This document shows positions 45,309-56,783 of a stretch of DNA of 64,000 nt, one piece after another. The notes below the pieces were generated by a model. It was not told the DNA's origin and made no database searches. It was given only the letters and a program-made list of their open reading frames with translations. The DNA comes from Hyphochytrium catenoides (Eukaryota > Sar > Hyphochytriomycetes > Hyphochytriales > Hyphochytriaceae): positions 1 to 64,000 of the forward strand of contig FLMG01000116.1 of the NCBI GenBank assembly GCA_900088475.1, in the 5' to 3' direction. Each line of letters starts with the position of its first letter. Position 1 is the first letter of the stretch. The position numbers and the translations under genes are program-made.

Positions 45309-48300
45309 CTACTCTTTCATCCGGCTGCGGAGAGAGTCCTTCAGCTTCTTGAGTTTCCGATTGAGCACAGCCTCCATCTCATTCGCATCCTTATCGGAAA
45401 AAGCATCCAAATACAGTCAGTCGTCGTCAATGCATTTTAATCAGAACCCTCTAGTCGGAGGGAGAGATTGGAGTACAAGAAATGGAGGCTGCCAACCAAT
45501 AGCAGTGTTATGACTCATCTACCAAAGCAAGGCCAAGCAGGAAGTGCGGGGGACGTTGAGCAGAACTCAAGCATGACCTGGGGTCTAGGAGAGAACTCGG
45601 CTAGACTACTTCCCCAACAGCGTTAATAATGACTGAGAAGAGAGGCTCACCTGGTAGACAATGGAGTCGGGTCTGTTATATAACCTTGCGTTGTTGAAGA
45701 GCTTTCTCATGTCTTCTTCAAAGTCCTGCACTGTGCTGTACGCGTGGTCCTTCAACTGCCTATGGATAGTGCGAAGATCGATAGGGTCCTTGATAATCTA
45801 GGGAGTCAATGTTAAGAAAGAAAAGGTGAGTGACAAGGACAGAACAGAACGGCGGTAGTAAAGACAAAGACGAGAAGATGAGCGGGCATGAGCAAGGGCA
45901 TAAATGGTGACTGAAAGGCTCATATAACTAGAAAAGGCCCATAGAGCTACAGAAAGACTCTCCAATAGAGTTACAAAAGGGCCTATAGCGCTAAAGAGGC
46001 CCATAGAGCTAACCAAGAGCCCATAGAGCGGCAATGAAGGTTGGAGTTCCTTAAGGGAAGGTTAAGAAGGGTAGGGTTAAGCTGACCTTATAGTAGTCCT
46101 GGTACTCTGTACGAGAGGGCTTGTCTAGATAGAGCTGGCAGCGAAGGCGACCATGCTCGTCTTTTAATTCGCGAACTGCCTTGTAACACTTAAGAGACGT
46201 CTGTCAGTTATACTTAACAAGCGAAATGTTGAACACATCAAAGCCGACACCAAGTAGCAGGAGCAACCCGGAGCAACATGACGAATAGAGACAGGATAGG
46301 ACCTAAGAAAATTCGCGTACCTTTGATAACTTCTTAGAGAGATGCTTCCTGCTTAAACCTGCCTCTCCTCCCTCCAACTGTGGCACGAAACACTAAGAAT
46401 CAAGGCCCGCTCTATGATCTATACAAAATCTCTTGATACCTTGGGATGCTTTGAGCCTCCCGATCCGCTTTCTTCGTCACTCCTGGGCCTTTTCTTCCCC
46501 GTCTCTTTTCCTCCTGCTTCAAACTCCGAGATATCCATTCCAGCTTCAACCATTCGGGTAAATTGCCTGTCTGTCAGGCCATCATTGTACACGACTTCCT
46601 TTCTCTTCCTAGATCCACGGCCTGCTTCTTCGAGAAGCTATTGAAGTAGAATAACGAAGTAGAATAGAGGAATAAGTGGAATAGAGGAGGAGGAATAAGT
46701 CCATCAGATGCGCTGTGTTTGCCTTAAGAGATCCTTAGTAAACAACAGGATGGAGGAACCGGACATAGGTCAACCAAAGTAACAAGGCGACTAAACATAT
46801 ACCTCTTTATTCCGGCATGTGCGAGACTCACCTCTTTTTGTTTCAGATCGGCAGCCATATCCGCCTGCTCCTTACTCTTGATGAGCCAATCGGGCAAGTC
46901 GTGCTCCTGCATTAGACGGCTCGGCCGTTTCCCTGTCAAGCCGAAGATCTTTCTGCGTTCGTTCCATTCACGCTGCAAGAAGCAAATCGGTGGGTAAGCA
47001 GCGAAAGAGAATGAGCAGATGGGAAAGGGAGACTTTTAGGGAAAGGGTAATCCAATAACTCATTGCACCTGCAAGGGGGGTAGTAAGTGGAGAGGAGCCA
47101 AGCGCGAGAAGAGGGACAGCTCCACAGGGCTTACGAGCTAACTTCGTACACTTAGGACTCTTACCTCTTCTCGTGCCTCTCTTTCCTGATCTAGTCGTTG
47201 GTACAGTTCATATTCCTCATCGGTTACAGCCATCATCGTGTTTATCTGGTCATCATCAACAATTCCCTCATTGTCCTCTGCTCCTTCCTCTGCTTCTACC
47301 TTGAGTAGAGATTCGAGCATTGCTCTCCTCTCCGCGTCCTTACTCTTGGCGTTGAACTTGCCAGCCTCAACAACGAGCGAGTTGATGTTGAGTTTGTCAG
47401 TGGCTCGGGCAAGGATTTTTTCCTCGATTGGTGAGTTTGTGACCAGACGGAAGACCCTGAGAGTAGAGAGAGAGAGAAGATCGGTGAGGCTAAAGTCTTG
47501 AAACAAACACCCTGACAGGGCCCGTAACCGAGGGGTGGCGCAAATGTACTAAGAGAGCAATAGCGCATTTATCTCTGAGTGGCCTCTGTGCGCGCTTTTG
47601 AAGCATGGTCAGAGTACTCACCTCACTTCATTCTTCTGGCCTATTCTATGAGCTCTATCTTGAGCTTGAGCGTCCATCATGGGATTCCAATCGCTATCGA
47701 AGATAATGACAGTATCTGCTGTGGCGAGATTCAAGCCGAGACCACCTGCTCTTGTTGAGAGGAGGAAGATGAAGTAAGGCGAGTCTGGGGCATTGAACTG
47801 AAACATTCGCTGCTCTCTCTCATCGGCAGTAGTCGAACCGTCCAGGCGAAGATATCTGAAACCTCTCATGGCAAAGTAATCCTCCAGAATGTTCATCAGC
47901 TGGGTCATTTGACTGAACATCAATACTCTGTGTCCGGCTGCTTTGAGCTTGGGCAACATGCGATCCAGCAGCTCGAACTTCCCCGCACAACGCACCATCG
48001 CTTCATCCACCGGCCATGAATCTTCCATGAAGAGATAAGGATGGTTGCAAATCTTCCTAAGCTGCATGATGATGTTAGAGAGGCCGCGACTGCCTGTCTT
48101 TCCAAGTGAAGACGAAGGATCCACTAAGAGGGCGCCTTTCTCCTGAATCTGCCTATACATGATCTTCTGCCATGCAGATAACTCACATCGGAGAACCTTC
48201 TCCACCTTACTCGGCAATTGGTCGATGACAGCAGATTTTACTCTACGCAAAAGGAAAGGCCGTAACAGTCGATGCAGTCTGTTGATGATAAGCAGCTTCT

Positions 48301-50644
48301 CCTCCTCGTTAAGCTCGTTGCCTTCGCCAGTGCCGCTATAGTTCTGAAATGGCTTATTAAACCACTGTTCAAAGTTCTCCACGCTCTTAAAGATCTTCGG
48401 TAATAGAAAGTTTAAAAGAGACCACAGTTCTGGAAGGTTGTTTTGCAAGGGAGTACCCGTGAGCAGGATTCTGTTTCTTGAGTTGTAGAGCTGCCCCAGA
48501 GTCTGTGCAAACTTGCTCTGCGCGTTTTTCATCCTATGTCCCTCATCAACTATGATGTACTGCCATAGCGTCTTCCTGAGCACGTGCTTATCCTTCATAA
48601 CGTATTCATAGGTAGTCAGTNNNNNNNNNNNNNNNNNNNNNNNNNNNNNNNNNTATGTCACTAGGGAAATGGTCTGAATAGTCTTCCCGAGACCCATTTC
48701 GTCCGCAAGGATGCCGTTAAGATTGTTGTTGTAAAGAGAGACCATCCACTGCAGTCCCTTCAGCTGATACTCCTTCAAGTCTCCGCCCACTAACATTGAG
48801 GGTTGTCGGGTTATCTTCTCCTGGACTGCGTGAGCCAGGTCATAGTAATCGCCCTGAGAACTCTCGGAAGACTCTCCTTCCTGACTCTGATTATTCTGGG
48901 CTACTCCACCACCCACCGCCTCCTCCTGATGGCGGCGTACTAGCTGCATGACGCTCTCTAGGTACTCGTCCGTCTGCTTCAGGAGATACCGGAGCCTTTC
49001 GTTCTTTGCGTTCTCTACCAGCTTGGCATATGCCTCCATGTCATTTGCTTTCAGCGCTTTCAACCGGTTTCTTTCAAACCTTTCCTCTTCTCTTTCCGCC
49101 TTCAGAGCAATGCCCTCTAAATGGGTCTTGACAGCCCTTGCAGCCTTGGCTGCAGCGCTATACTTATTCCGATGGAAAGAGAAAAAATCACGGCTGTGGT
49201 TTGCCACGCTTCGTAGAAAGTTTTGATGACGTTGGCGTCGCGCATTCTCAATCTCCATTTGCTTCTTTTTCTGCTCCTTCTCATAGAGCTTAAGTTCCTT
49301 TTTGGATTGCTTCTTATAACGTTTCATGGCGAATCGATCGACGACGGCGGGGTCCCTAAGAGAGAGAAGGGCTTGCTGGTGCGTCTCAATAACAGCCAGC
49401 CGAACCTGCTTCTGTTTCCCTAGCAGTTTAAGTGCTTTAAGCTGGATGAGATCCCTTAGGCCCTGCTTTGACTGTCCGTTGACTGGGTCTTCTGCGCTGT
49501 TCAGCTTGCTTTGCAGTTCCATAATGCGGTTTGAGATCATTCTCGAGATCTCCTGCTCCCTCTTCTCTTTCAGCTCATCTAGGTCAAGCGGTAAAGGACC
49601 CTCGGACCTTCGGAAGAGCTGTTCAAACCCTTGCTGCGGTACGGGCAGAGCCTCAGCCGCTTTCCCTATGAAGATGAGCCCATACTTGCCCCTCCTCCAT
49701 TGGGTGCCAAGATTACGCTTCTCTAGAGCCTTCTTTGCGGCGGCCTCCATCTCCATCTGCTTCCTCTGCAGAGTCCGAGGACTGTCAACTGGAGGTGGAG
49801 GAGGAACCTTCTTCTCCACCGGTGTTTTGATTTCTGGCCTGGCCGACTGTATTTTATCTCGACCTCCAGAAGCCTTTGCCCCGATGCTGGTTCTTGAAGG
49901 TTCCGGCTGGCTGCTAGTCTTGGCGATTTGTGGCGGCTGTGCAGCTTTTGTTGTTTTGCCCTCCTTCGCTCGAGGTTTTGATGCCTCCTGAACGGCCTTT
50001 GCCCCGGCATGTTCGGCGGGTTTGGCATACAAAGCGCCTCTGATGGCCTTAAACAATCGTACTTGCTCCACCAACTGAGCAATTTGCTGGGGCTGGAAAA
50101 GTAGCGCAGAAGCTGCCTGCTCTTGTAGATTTTGGTGAGCGGTCTGTTGCTGCTGGATTGCCTGCTGTTGTTGTTGCTGCCCATGAGCTGTTGGTGAAGT
50201 CCAATGAGCGTAGGCTGTCCCTTGCTGGTATGCATTCGGACTATCGCGCTGAACGCCATACTGTCCCTGTTGGTGCTGGTACAAATGCTGGGCCTGTTGG
50301 TGCTGAGAACCCCCTGCGGGGGCGGCAACATGCGGCGAAGGTTGGACCACCTGTGGCGAGGCCGCGGGTTGAGCCTGAGAAGCTCCTTGTTGCCTAAACA
50401 TGCTGGAGTGAGCTTGAAGAAGTTGGACCAGCTGCATGTATCTTGGATCGTCCGTTCTTCCCATCTCCTTCATCTGAAGGACCACCTAGAACAAATAAAA
50501 ACACTTGTTAGCTGAAGCTGAGATGATTTATCGGGCTACGGAAGTAATGGTCACCTGAAAAACCTTCTTCAGTTGCTCAGGTTGCAGTTGAGGCATTTGG
50601 TCCCTGCCTAAAGGCATTTGGCTACCGCTTGTGGCACTATGCAT
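45309..50644 (-). CDS. BRM/BRG1-type SWI/SNF chromatin-remodelling ATPase
   Basis: Exons: about 50555-50644, 47618-50485 (with N gap), 47165-47456, 46832-46972, 46440-46637, 46321-46377, 46087-46188, 45651-45797 and 45309-about 45416. It is the catalytic subunit that slides or evicts nucleosomes. The N-terminus is Gln-rich after [11 protein letters not shown]. An HSA and post-HSA region ([32 protein letters not shown]) is BRM/BRG1-specific. The helicase core has [34 protein letters not shown] and [12 protein letters not shown] SnAC segment ([13 protein letters not shown]) and a C-terminal bromodomain ([31 protein letters not shown]) complete the family order. About 50 residues of helicase motif Ia region are lost to the gap. 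An in-frame TAA lies just upstream of ATG 50644; ATG 50617 is an alternative start. The last exon has no in-frame AG acceptor, so its 5' edge is uncertain. Confidence 0.94.
45915..46038. repeat. Degenerate ~20-bp tandem repeat in an intron
   Basis: About six copies of a unit resembling GGCCCATAGAGCTAAAGA, 19-23 bp each, lie in the intron between SWI/SNF bromodomain exons. Copies differ by several bases, so the array is old. Confidence 0.75.
48621..48653. other. Assembly gap (33 N) inside the SWI/SNF helicase core
   Basis: Thirty-three N bases sit between codons for QTISLVT and LTTYEYV. Family members have about 62 residues between these points while the gap leaves room for 12, so at least 150 nt are missing. 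The flanks happen to stay in frame. Confidence 0.97.
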
Positions 50645-51121
50645 TATAATTATGTGCCGCCTTTAGAGACGGAGCGCCAACCTTGATGCCCCACTTGCTA
50701 CTCAGGCATTGCCAAACGCGATCAAGTGCTGCAGCTAAATGTTCTTTACGACGAGCACTTGGAGGAGTGCCAGCAACACTGCCTAGTACCGCTGTCACGC
50801 TAAAATTAAAAATAGAAGGCAGGTCCTCTCAGAGTCAGACAGATGTGGCGCTGACAGCTTCAACGCTTCGTATTGAGCGATCTTCAGAATCAACCGAAAT
50901 CTCATTTCGATCTCTTTTCCAGTTTCCAATTTTGAAGCTCCTTCTGTTTGTGTGATAAAGAGCCACCTACCGTACTGTAGTTCTTGCCAAGTCTTCTGTT
51001 AATCCCATTCCCCGTTCCCCATACAAATAACACAACACCTCCTCCAAACACAAGGAATAGAAGTAAGAGCGTTGGATTCAGAACTATGCCTTTCAGGTTC
51101 CACAAAGTAGTTTTTCTTATC
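50637..51121 (-). CDS. Small single-pass membrane protein, N-terminus unresolved
   Basis: Three exon pieces join in phase: up to 50971 (5' end unresolved, open to about 51121), 50841-50881 and 50637-50799. The product has a Lys/Arg-containing start, one strong hydrophobic segment (PTLLLLFLVFGGGVVLFVW), then a soluble tail with YEALKLSAPHLVTAVLGS and a basic-amphipathic end. The layout (one transmembrane helix, then a small domain with an LGS turn) is reminiscent of Tim21/Coa1-type mitochondrial inner-membrane proteins, but the likeness is weak. No ATG is found in the open part, so a first exon must lie upstream; a possible one begins MKKGLRSRP near 51.35 kb. Its TAG stop overlaps the SWI/SNF ATG at 50644 by 8 nt on the same strand, in a different frame. 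Confidence 0.5.
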
Positions 51122-51464
51122 AAGAATACCCAGTGTGTTTTCAAAATGGGGGGACGTTACTGGTAAGGTTTACGCCATCAAACGCAGAAATGACACCATC
51201 AATAGAGTTGTCGTGTGCGTACAGGGCAAGATCCACTTTTACACTTGCGCGACATCACATGAATGAGACGATAACCCGATGATGTGATGAGACTGTGAGA
51301 CAGATAGATGGGCGGGTTATCACGGCCTGGAACGCAGTCCCTTCTTCATCTCTGACTGCAGAGAGCAAGCGGGATATGTTGGGTCCGATCTTACGTATGA
51401 AGCTGCGTTCAACTGCCGTAAGTAGAGCCGACAAGTTTAGCGGTTCTGTAAATCGCTAAGTGGG
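51122..51464. promoter_or_regulatory. Divergent promoter region upstream of PIG-V
   Basis: These ~340 bp separate the small membrane-protein gene (-) from PIG-V (+). They may contain the missing first exon of the former. No distinct motif seen. Confidence 0.4.
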
Positions 51465-53194
51465 ATGGCCAGGAACGAGGTGAAACGGCTCATTGGCTGG
51501 GCAGCGGCTTCGAGGGTACTCATCTTGGTTCTAACTGCACTCAGCCAAGTTCTCATTCCGCCTTACGACCAATCTAATCGAGTCCAAGGTCAGGACCACG
51601 TGACGAGCCACGCTTATGACAAAGTTCTTTTCTGAATATCTTTTGAGTCAGGGTCACATCTACTGGGAGGGTTTGCAAACTGGGACGGCGTCTATTTCAC
51701 TCGAATAGCCAGTGCTGGCTATGAGTACGAACAGTTTCACGCATTTTATCCTATGCTACCTATCTGCATCAACATGACCCGGTGAGAGAGCCTTTTAGGT
51801 CGGTTCACCAAGCATTGGCCTAACCTGTTAGTCCTGAAGCCGTTTGCTTACGGCAGCTATGGTTGGATGTCACATGAGCTATGAAGATCTGACGTTGCTC
51901 GCAGGATTCATGATAAGGTGACCCTTAGAAAGCGGCGGTCAGAAAAGGAATACCCCTAAGCTAATTTTCCCTCATAGCAACGGCTCGTTCGTGGGTTCTA
52001 CGGTCCTGTTATATCTCCTGACGGAGTCACTCTTCCACTGCAGAAAGCTAGCCTTTGCAGCGAGTTTGCTCTTTATTCTATCGCCTGCGGGTATATTCAT
52101 GAGCGCTATATACTCGGAGAGGTTAGGTGACGTCTCGTGCTGGAGCGACAAGCTTCTTCCCGACTGACAGCGTGACTGCAGTCTGTTCACGGTCGCATCA
52201 TTCTTAGGCTTTTATTTAGTTGAGCAGTCGGGAAATTCCCGTAACCCAGAACGTCTACTTCTATGTGCAGCTGTGGTTTTTGGAATGGCATCACTGGCAA
52301 GATCCAATGGCGTATTACTATCATGTACGTCTTTCATGGGCTTGGTGAGGAATGAGACCACTGACTCAGCTTCTTAGTGTTCATTCTTGCTCATCAGCTC
52401 CCTCGCTCGCCCTTACCTTGGGAGGGACCTACCCATCTCCTCTACTTCCTGCGGCATTGGTTGGTGACATTGTGCTTGGGAATAATAGCAGTTCTTCCAG
52501 GATTCATGTTCCAGCTCTACGGCTATCTGCTCTACTGCACTGGATCCCATCTAGCAGAGTAAGTATGATGTGTATTGAGATAAAGTAAGCACCATAGCTA
52601 AATGGCAGACGTAGGCCGCGGCCCTGGTGTCAGAACTTGCTTCCAAGCATTTACAACCACGTCCAGACAGAGTATTGGAAGGTGGGCTTCATGAGGTATT
52701 GGACGATTAAGCAGGTAGAATTGGGCAGGTAGAGCTTGAAGTTGTAGAGGCTAACCGTTTTGCGATTCAGGTTCCCAATTTTCTTTTAGCGGCGCCAATT
52801 TTATCTATTACCGCGAGCTGCATGTGCAAAATCTTGCTATCGCACCAACTAGTTGGCTGCACTGATAAGGTCCCTAGGACCACCTTCACAAAGAGAGGGT
52901 TTGCCTACTTTCTCCACTGGGCATTCTTGTCTATTGTCGCAGTAACCACTATTCATGTGCAGGTAAGTTGAGCTTTGCACACTAAGCGGGGCTTAGATGA
53001 CTTGACCAAACAGCTCCTTGCAGGTGGCGACTAGGTTACTTTCGTCTTGTCCTGCCCTGTACTGGTACCTAGGCTCCTGGTTTATAAAACCTTATCGCGT
53101 CGGCGGCATATATCGTTACCTCTACTTAGCTTATTGCGGCATCTACTTCGTCGTTGGGACTACACTGTTCACCTCGTTCTACCCTTGGACGTAG
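51465..53194 (+). CDS. PIGV: GPI mannosyltransferase 2 (PIG-V)
   Basis: Nine exons in phase: 51465-51588, 51652-51781, 51840-51917, 51978-52121, 52182-52324, 52378-52558, 52609-52714, 52771-52962 and 53024-53194; 422 residues. PIG-V adds the second mannose to the GPI anchor precursor on the luminal side of the ER, using dolichol-phosphate mannose. The luminal motif GGFANWDGVYFTRIASAGY holds the catalytic WD pair, and ARSNG, LSPAGIFMSAIYSE and YWKVGFMRYWTIKQVPNF are family signatures. Multiple hydrophobic segments predict the usual polytopic fold, and the end YPWT matches the human C-terminus. It is somewhat shorter than the human enzyme (493). Introns are short (about 50-65 nt). Confidence 0.94.
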
Positions 53195-54034
53195 ATAACC
53201 CAACCGAGCGCGCGGAACTGTTTCTCTCAAAATCACTTCCATGAAGCCTCATTGTGAATAATATGAAGAGTTCCTGCAATTCCTCATGTTTGTTAGGAGA
53301 TAACAGGGGGAGCAGAAGCTGTCAGCGCAGTGAGAACATGATGATGTCTCTCTTCATTTACAAAGAGAAATGGACATGATACTGTAGTTTTTCTAATTCC
53401 TAGTTCTACTTGACAATTCCTAGTACCGGATAGTCGTACTTCTCTATGTTCTGAGTGCTAGCCTAGAAGGAGACTCCGATTTACCGCTACTCTTACACTA
53501 GAGACTTCTACTCCCCGCTGTGTTTAGACCATTTGCCGACGGTTGCGCTGTAGCGGATTCCCCTTAGTGCCTCCTACCCACCTAGCTGGCATTCTAAATA
53601 GTTAATGGTAGTGGGACGATATTCACAAGGGTTAGTAGCTTAGTTACGAATATCGCCGACCAATTCCCATCCATCCTCCGTAGTGACAACAGTGTCGTGA
53701 TGGAAGGCTGCTCACCCTAGTAGTGAGACGATGTTCATGGCCAAAGTGTTTGACATTACTTGGGGGGAAGCCCCTTGGACACCTCCCAGATCGCTGGGAG
53801 CCACCCCTCAGTGGTAACTAGCGGAGGAGCCGCTGATCAAAGCGAATCCAGAGACAGCTTCCTCGTTCGCAGGCCATTGCTCTAGAATGGCTCTTTATGA
53901 AGCTTTGATCACCACGTTCCTGGGTGTGCACTTTCGATACCTGGTGAAGATCCGTCAGTCCTTCTGCCGCTCAAAACGAGATCGCAGAGCTCGCGCTTGA
54001 GCATTTGACTCTGTTATAGACCTTCGTAAGAAAG
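53195..54034. other. Intergenic between PIG-V and PDHB
   Basis: No gene seen. Besides the hairpin cluster, an imperfect direct repeat (TAGTG-GACGAT-TTCA, 53609 and 53721) lies here, copies 112 bp apart. The last part must hold the PDHB promoter. Confidence 0.5.
53680..53911. other. Intergenic hairpin cluster, candidate structured RNA
   Basis: Within 230 bp there are many inverted repeats: CTCAC/GTGAG (53711-53727), GGGG/CCCC (53764-53774), CTCCCAG/CTGGGAG with a 4-nt loop (53783-53800), CCAC/GTGG (53801-53814), AGCGG/CCGCT (53820-53834), and a 10-bp pair TGATCAAAGC/GCTTTGATCA (53834-53843 with 53902-53911) that encloses GCCATT/AATGGC. No protein frame fits. It does not match U1-U6, U3, RNase P or SRP RNA signatures that I know. 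Strand is undetermined. Confidence 0.4.
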
Positions 54035-55531
54035 ATGTTGTCCCTACTCAAGAGATGCTCCGGTTTGCCTGTCCGTCAAGTGGTAAGCTGTTCTCGAATA
54101 CACTAAAACGCGTTAGTGTTGGTCTTAATAACGTGTCTACGATGTTGCCAGGGTCTAAGGTCCGCGCGTGCCTTCAGTGCAGGCGGAAAGGAGGTAAGGA
54201 CCCCGTCATCTTGCTATACTTCTACCTTGATGATATTTGTGTCATACCGTCATTTGTAGATGACCGTCAGAGATGCCCTGAATAGTGCTCTGGATGAAGA
54301 AATGGAGAGAGACGAAAGTGTCTTCTTAATGGGTACGTTCGTCCTTAAACTACTTGTCATAACGATCCGATGAACTAAGTCTTCCATGGGAACTCTTACA
54401 CCAGGTGAGGAAGTAGCTCAATATCAAGGTGCATATAAGGTACACACAGTGACTTTCCACTGAACGGCAGTGGGTATTGACTCTTGGCGAACCTCAGATC
54501 AGCAAAGGTCTCTATCAGAAGTATGGCGAAAAGAGAGTGATTGATACTCCCATCACCGAAATGGGCTTTGCTGGACTAGCGACTGGTGCAGCCTACAAGG
54601 GGTGCAAGCCCGTTCTGGAGTTCATGACCTTCAACTTCGCGATGCAGGGCATCGACCACATTCTCAACTCTGCCGCCAAGCAGCTTTACATGTCTGCAGG
54701 AGATATTCCTGTGCCTATCGTCTTCAGAGGCCCAAATGGGGCCGCTGCTGGTGTCGGTACGTCAATCCCTATGCAACTCAAGAGTCACTCAGTTGGTTGA
54801 TAGCCTTTGTCTTCTTCCTGGTGTTCTCAACGGACAGCCGCGCAGCATTCCCAGTGTTATGCAGCTTGGTATGGTCACTGCCCTGGACTTAAGGTAGTAG
54901 CACCTTACAGTGCTGAAGATGCAAGAGGACTACTCAAGGCTGCCATTCGCGACCCCAACCCTGTTATATTCCTAGAGAACGAGCTTCTCTATGGTATCTC
55001 CTTCCCTGTGACGGATGAGGTTCTCAGTAAAGACTTTGTCTTACCTTTTGGCAAGGCCAAGACCGAAAAGGCTGGCAGCGACGTCTCTATCATTACTTTC
55101 TCCCGAGGTGTACAGCACGCACTCAAGGCTGCGGAGAAACTCGCCGAGGAGGGAGTCGACGCTGAAGTGATTAACCTACGCTCAATCAGGCCGATGGACC
55201 GTGAGGCCATTATCGAGACTACCAAAAAGACCCATCGGGTTGTCACTGTAGAAGAAGGATGGCCGCAGCATGGCATTGGGGCGGAAATTGCGGCAGTAAT
55301 AATGGAGAGTAAGTTCCAATTTTTAAGTTCAGACTAGTCAGTTCCTATGTTCTCCACTGACTTCGTGCTCCTCCGGCAGCTGATGCCTTCGACTACCTTG
55401 ATGCGCCAGTGGAAAGAGTGACTGGAACGGATATCCCAATGCCTTATGCCATCAATCTGGAGCGTGCCGCTCTCCCTCAAGTTGACGACATCGTAAATGC
55501 AGCTAGGAGAACTGTGTACAGGAAGCTTTGA
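54035..55531 (+). CDS. PDHB: Pyruvate dehydrogenase E1 beta subunit, mitochondrial
   Basis: Seven exons in phase: 54035-54082, 54152-54193, 54260-54332, 54405-54439, 54498-54756, 54838-55308 and 55380-55531; 359 residues, equal to the human protein. With E1 alpha it decarboxylates pyruvate in the matrix. The first ~28 residues ([16 protein letters not shown] and more Arg/Ser) form a presequence. The body starts [19 protein letters not shown], followed by [51 protein letters not shown] and [19 protein letters not shown], all strongly conserved. The transketolase C-domain has [11 protein letters not shown] and [16 protein letters not shown]. Thiamine-phosphate contacts (Glu in GEEVAQY) are kept. 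It converges with the Cys-rich gene, 55 bp between stops. Confidence 0.98.
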
Positions 55532-55586
55532 GCATCAGGAAAGCTCAAGCTCTCTTATTTAACGCTGTTAATGAAGGCCTTTGCCA

Positions 55587-56008
55587 CTAGTAGCTCAGGC
55601 GGTCACTGAAACTTGATGGCCATGCTTCCCCGTCCACTGTACAGACTCCGCCTTTGCAATAGTTGTCCTGAAGCGTGGTTCGTGGATCTGTGAACTCACA
55701 TCCACCACCATCACATGTTGGAAAGCGACATTCAACGAATGTGCACCCTCCACCTAGTCCAGAGATGCTTCAGTGAATGACAATGAACATAGGCTTAAAA
55801 GTACTAGGAACTGACCTGAACATGATGGTGATTCGCAGTTGTAGAATGTACACCTTCCTCCTCTGCAGCTTACCGGCCTTGTACATGCTCGATAGATGCA
55901 TCTGCCTTTGTCACAGTCCTTGTCACAATCTGTCTCTCTGCCATCAACCATATAGAAGGACACCATGAACATAATCAGGAGAAGGTGCAGGGACTGTGGT
56001 CTGGCCAT
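55587..56008 (-). CDS. Small secreted cysteine-rich repeat protein
   Basis: Two exons (55816-56008 and 55587-55753) give 119 residues. A signal peptide (LHLLLIMFMVSFYMVDG) precedes a mature chain with about 16 Cys. The Cys pattern repeats: C-x-G-G-x-C-x-F/Y-x-x-C-x-x-P-x-C, seen as GRCIYRAC, GGRCTFYNCESPSC, GGGCTFVECRFPTC and GGGCEF, with a final KGGVCTVDG. Such short GG-C-F-C-P-C repeats suggest a disulphide-rich extracellular protein. I recall similar arrays in stramenopile secretomes, but give no function; wall protein or effector-like roles are guesses. Another in-frame ATG at 56041 would add 11 residues before the signal; 56008 gives the better signal peptide. The start at 56008 lacks a clear upstream promoter motif. 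Confidence 0.75.
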
Positions 56009-56783
56009 GGTCCTCAGCTTTCGGGCACCACACTTGTCCATCCACTGGTGAGCCCCTGTAAGAAGGATAAGGCTTCGAACAAGGGGTGACGGTGGCAGGT
56101 GGCAAGTAAGCTATGTGGAAATTGGTTATGAGGCCGAGCAAAGGGCCAGACAACTACTTGTACAGTGTGACTCACGATGTAGAGCTCAGTGTGGGCTCGT
56201 CAATCACGAGTTTGGTTTCCATAATAAACAGATGACAGCCTCACTTACAATCAGTACAAACCCATAAATGACTCTTCAAAGATCAAACGAGTACTCAGTA
56301 CTTACGGCATGGCGAAGGAGATGATAAAGGATGTAGATGTTATCTGAGAGCTGAGAGTGTCCTGCAGACTACAATCCAACATCAGCACCAAGTGTTTGTT
56401 CAGGACAAGTATTGTACCGATTACTGTACACAGTGACACAGCACCATTATTATCGTGGATCTCCTTTCGCTCTATCCCTGATCAACGAGGCTCTATGTTC
56501 TACACTGTACTGTACATGAAATTGACGTTTGGGCCATGATCTCTTGTTCGTAGTAGAAGCTATGAACTGAAGGCATCATGACAGGAAGTTTTTGGGCCAA
56601 GGTGTGCATTTGAAGCTTCTGAAGTCCCAGAAAGGCTGTTCGCCGTTGAGCTCGTCGCCGCTATACTCTATTTTACATTTTGCCTATTATAAGCCGTAGA
56701 GAAGTTGTTTTCCATAAATACTGTGGGTAAGGCTTATATAAATAGAAAGTATAGTAATGGAAAGAAATGGTATCGAGCGTTGC
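56009..56783. other. Intergenic, nothing recognised
   Basis: This 775-bp stretch lies between the start of the Cys-rich gene and the 3' end of the Enhancer-of-polycomb gene. It should hold the promoter of the former. No gene or repeat found on either strand. Confidence 0.5.
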
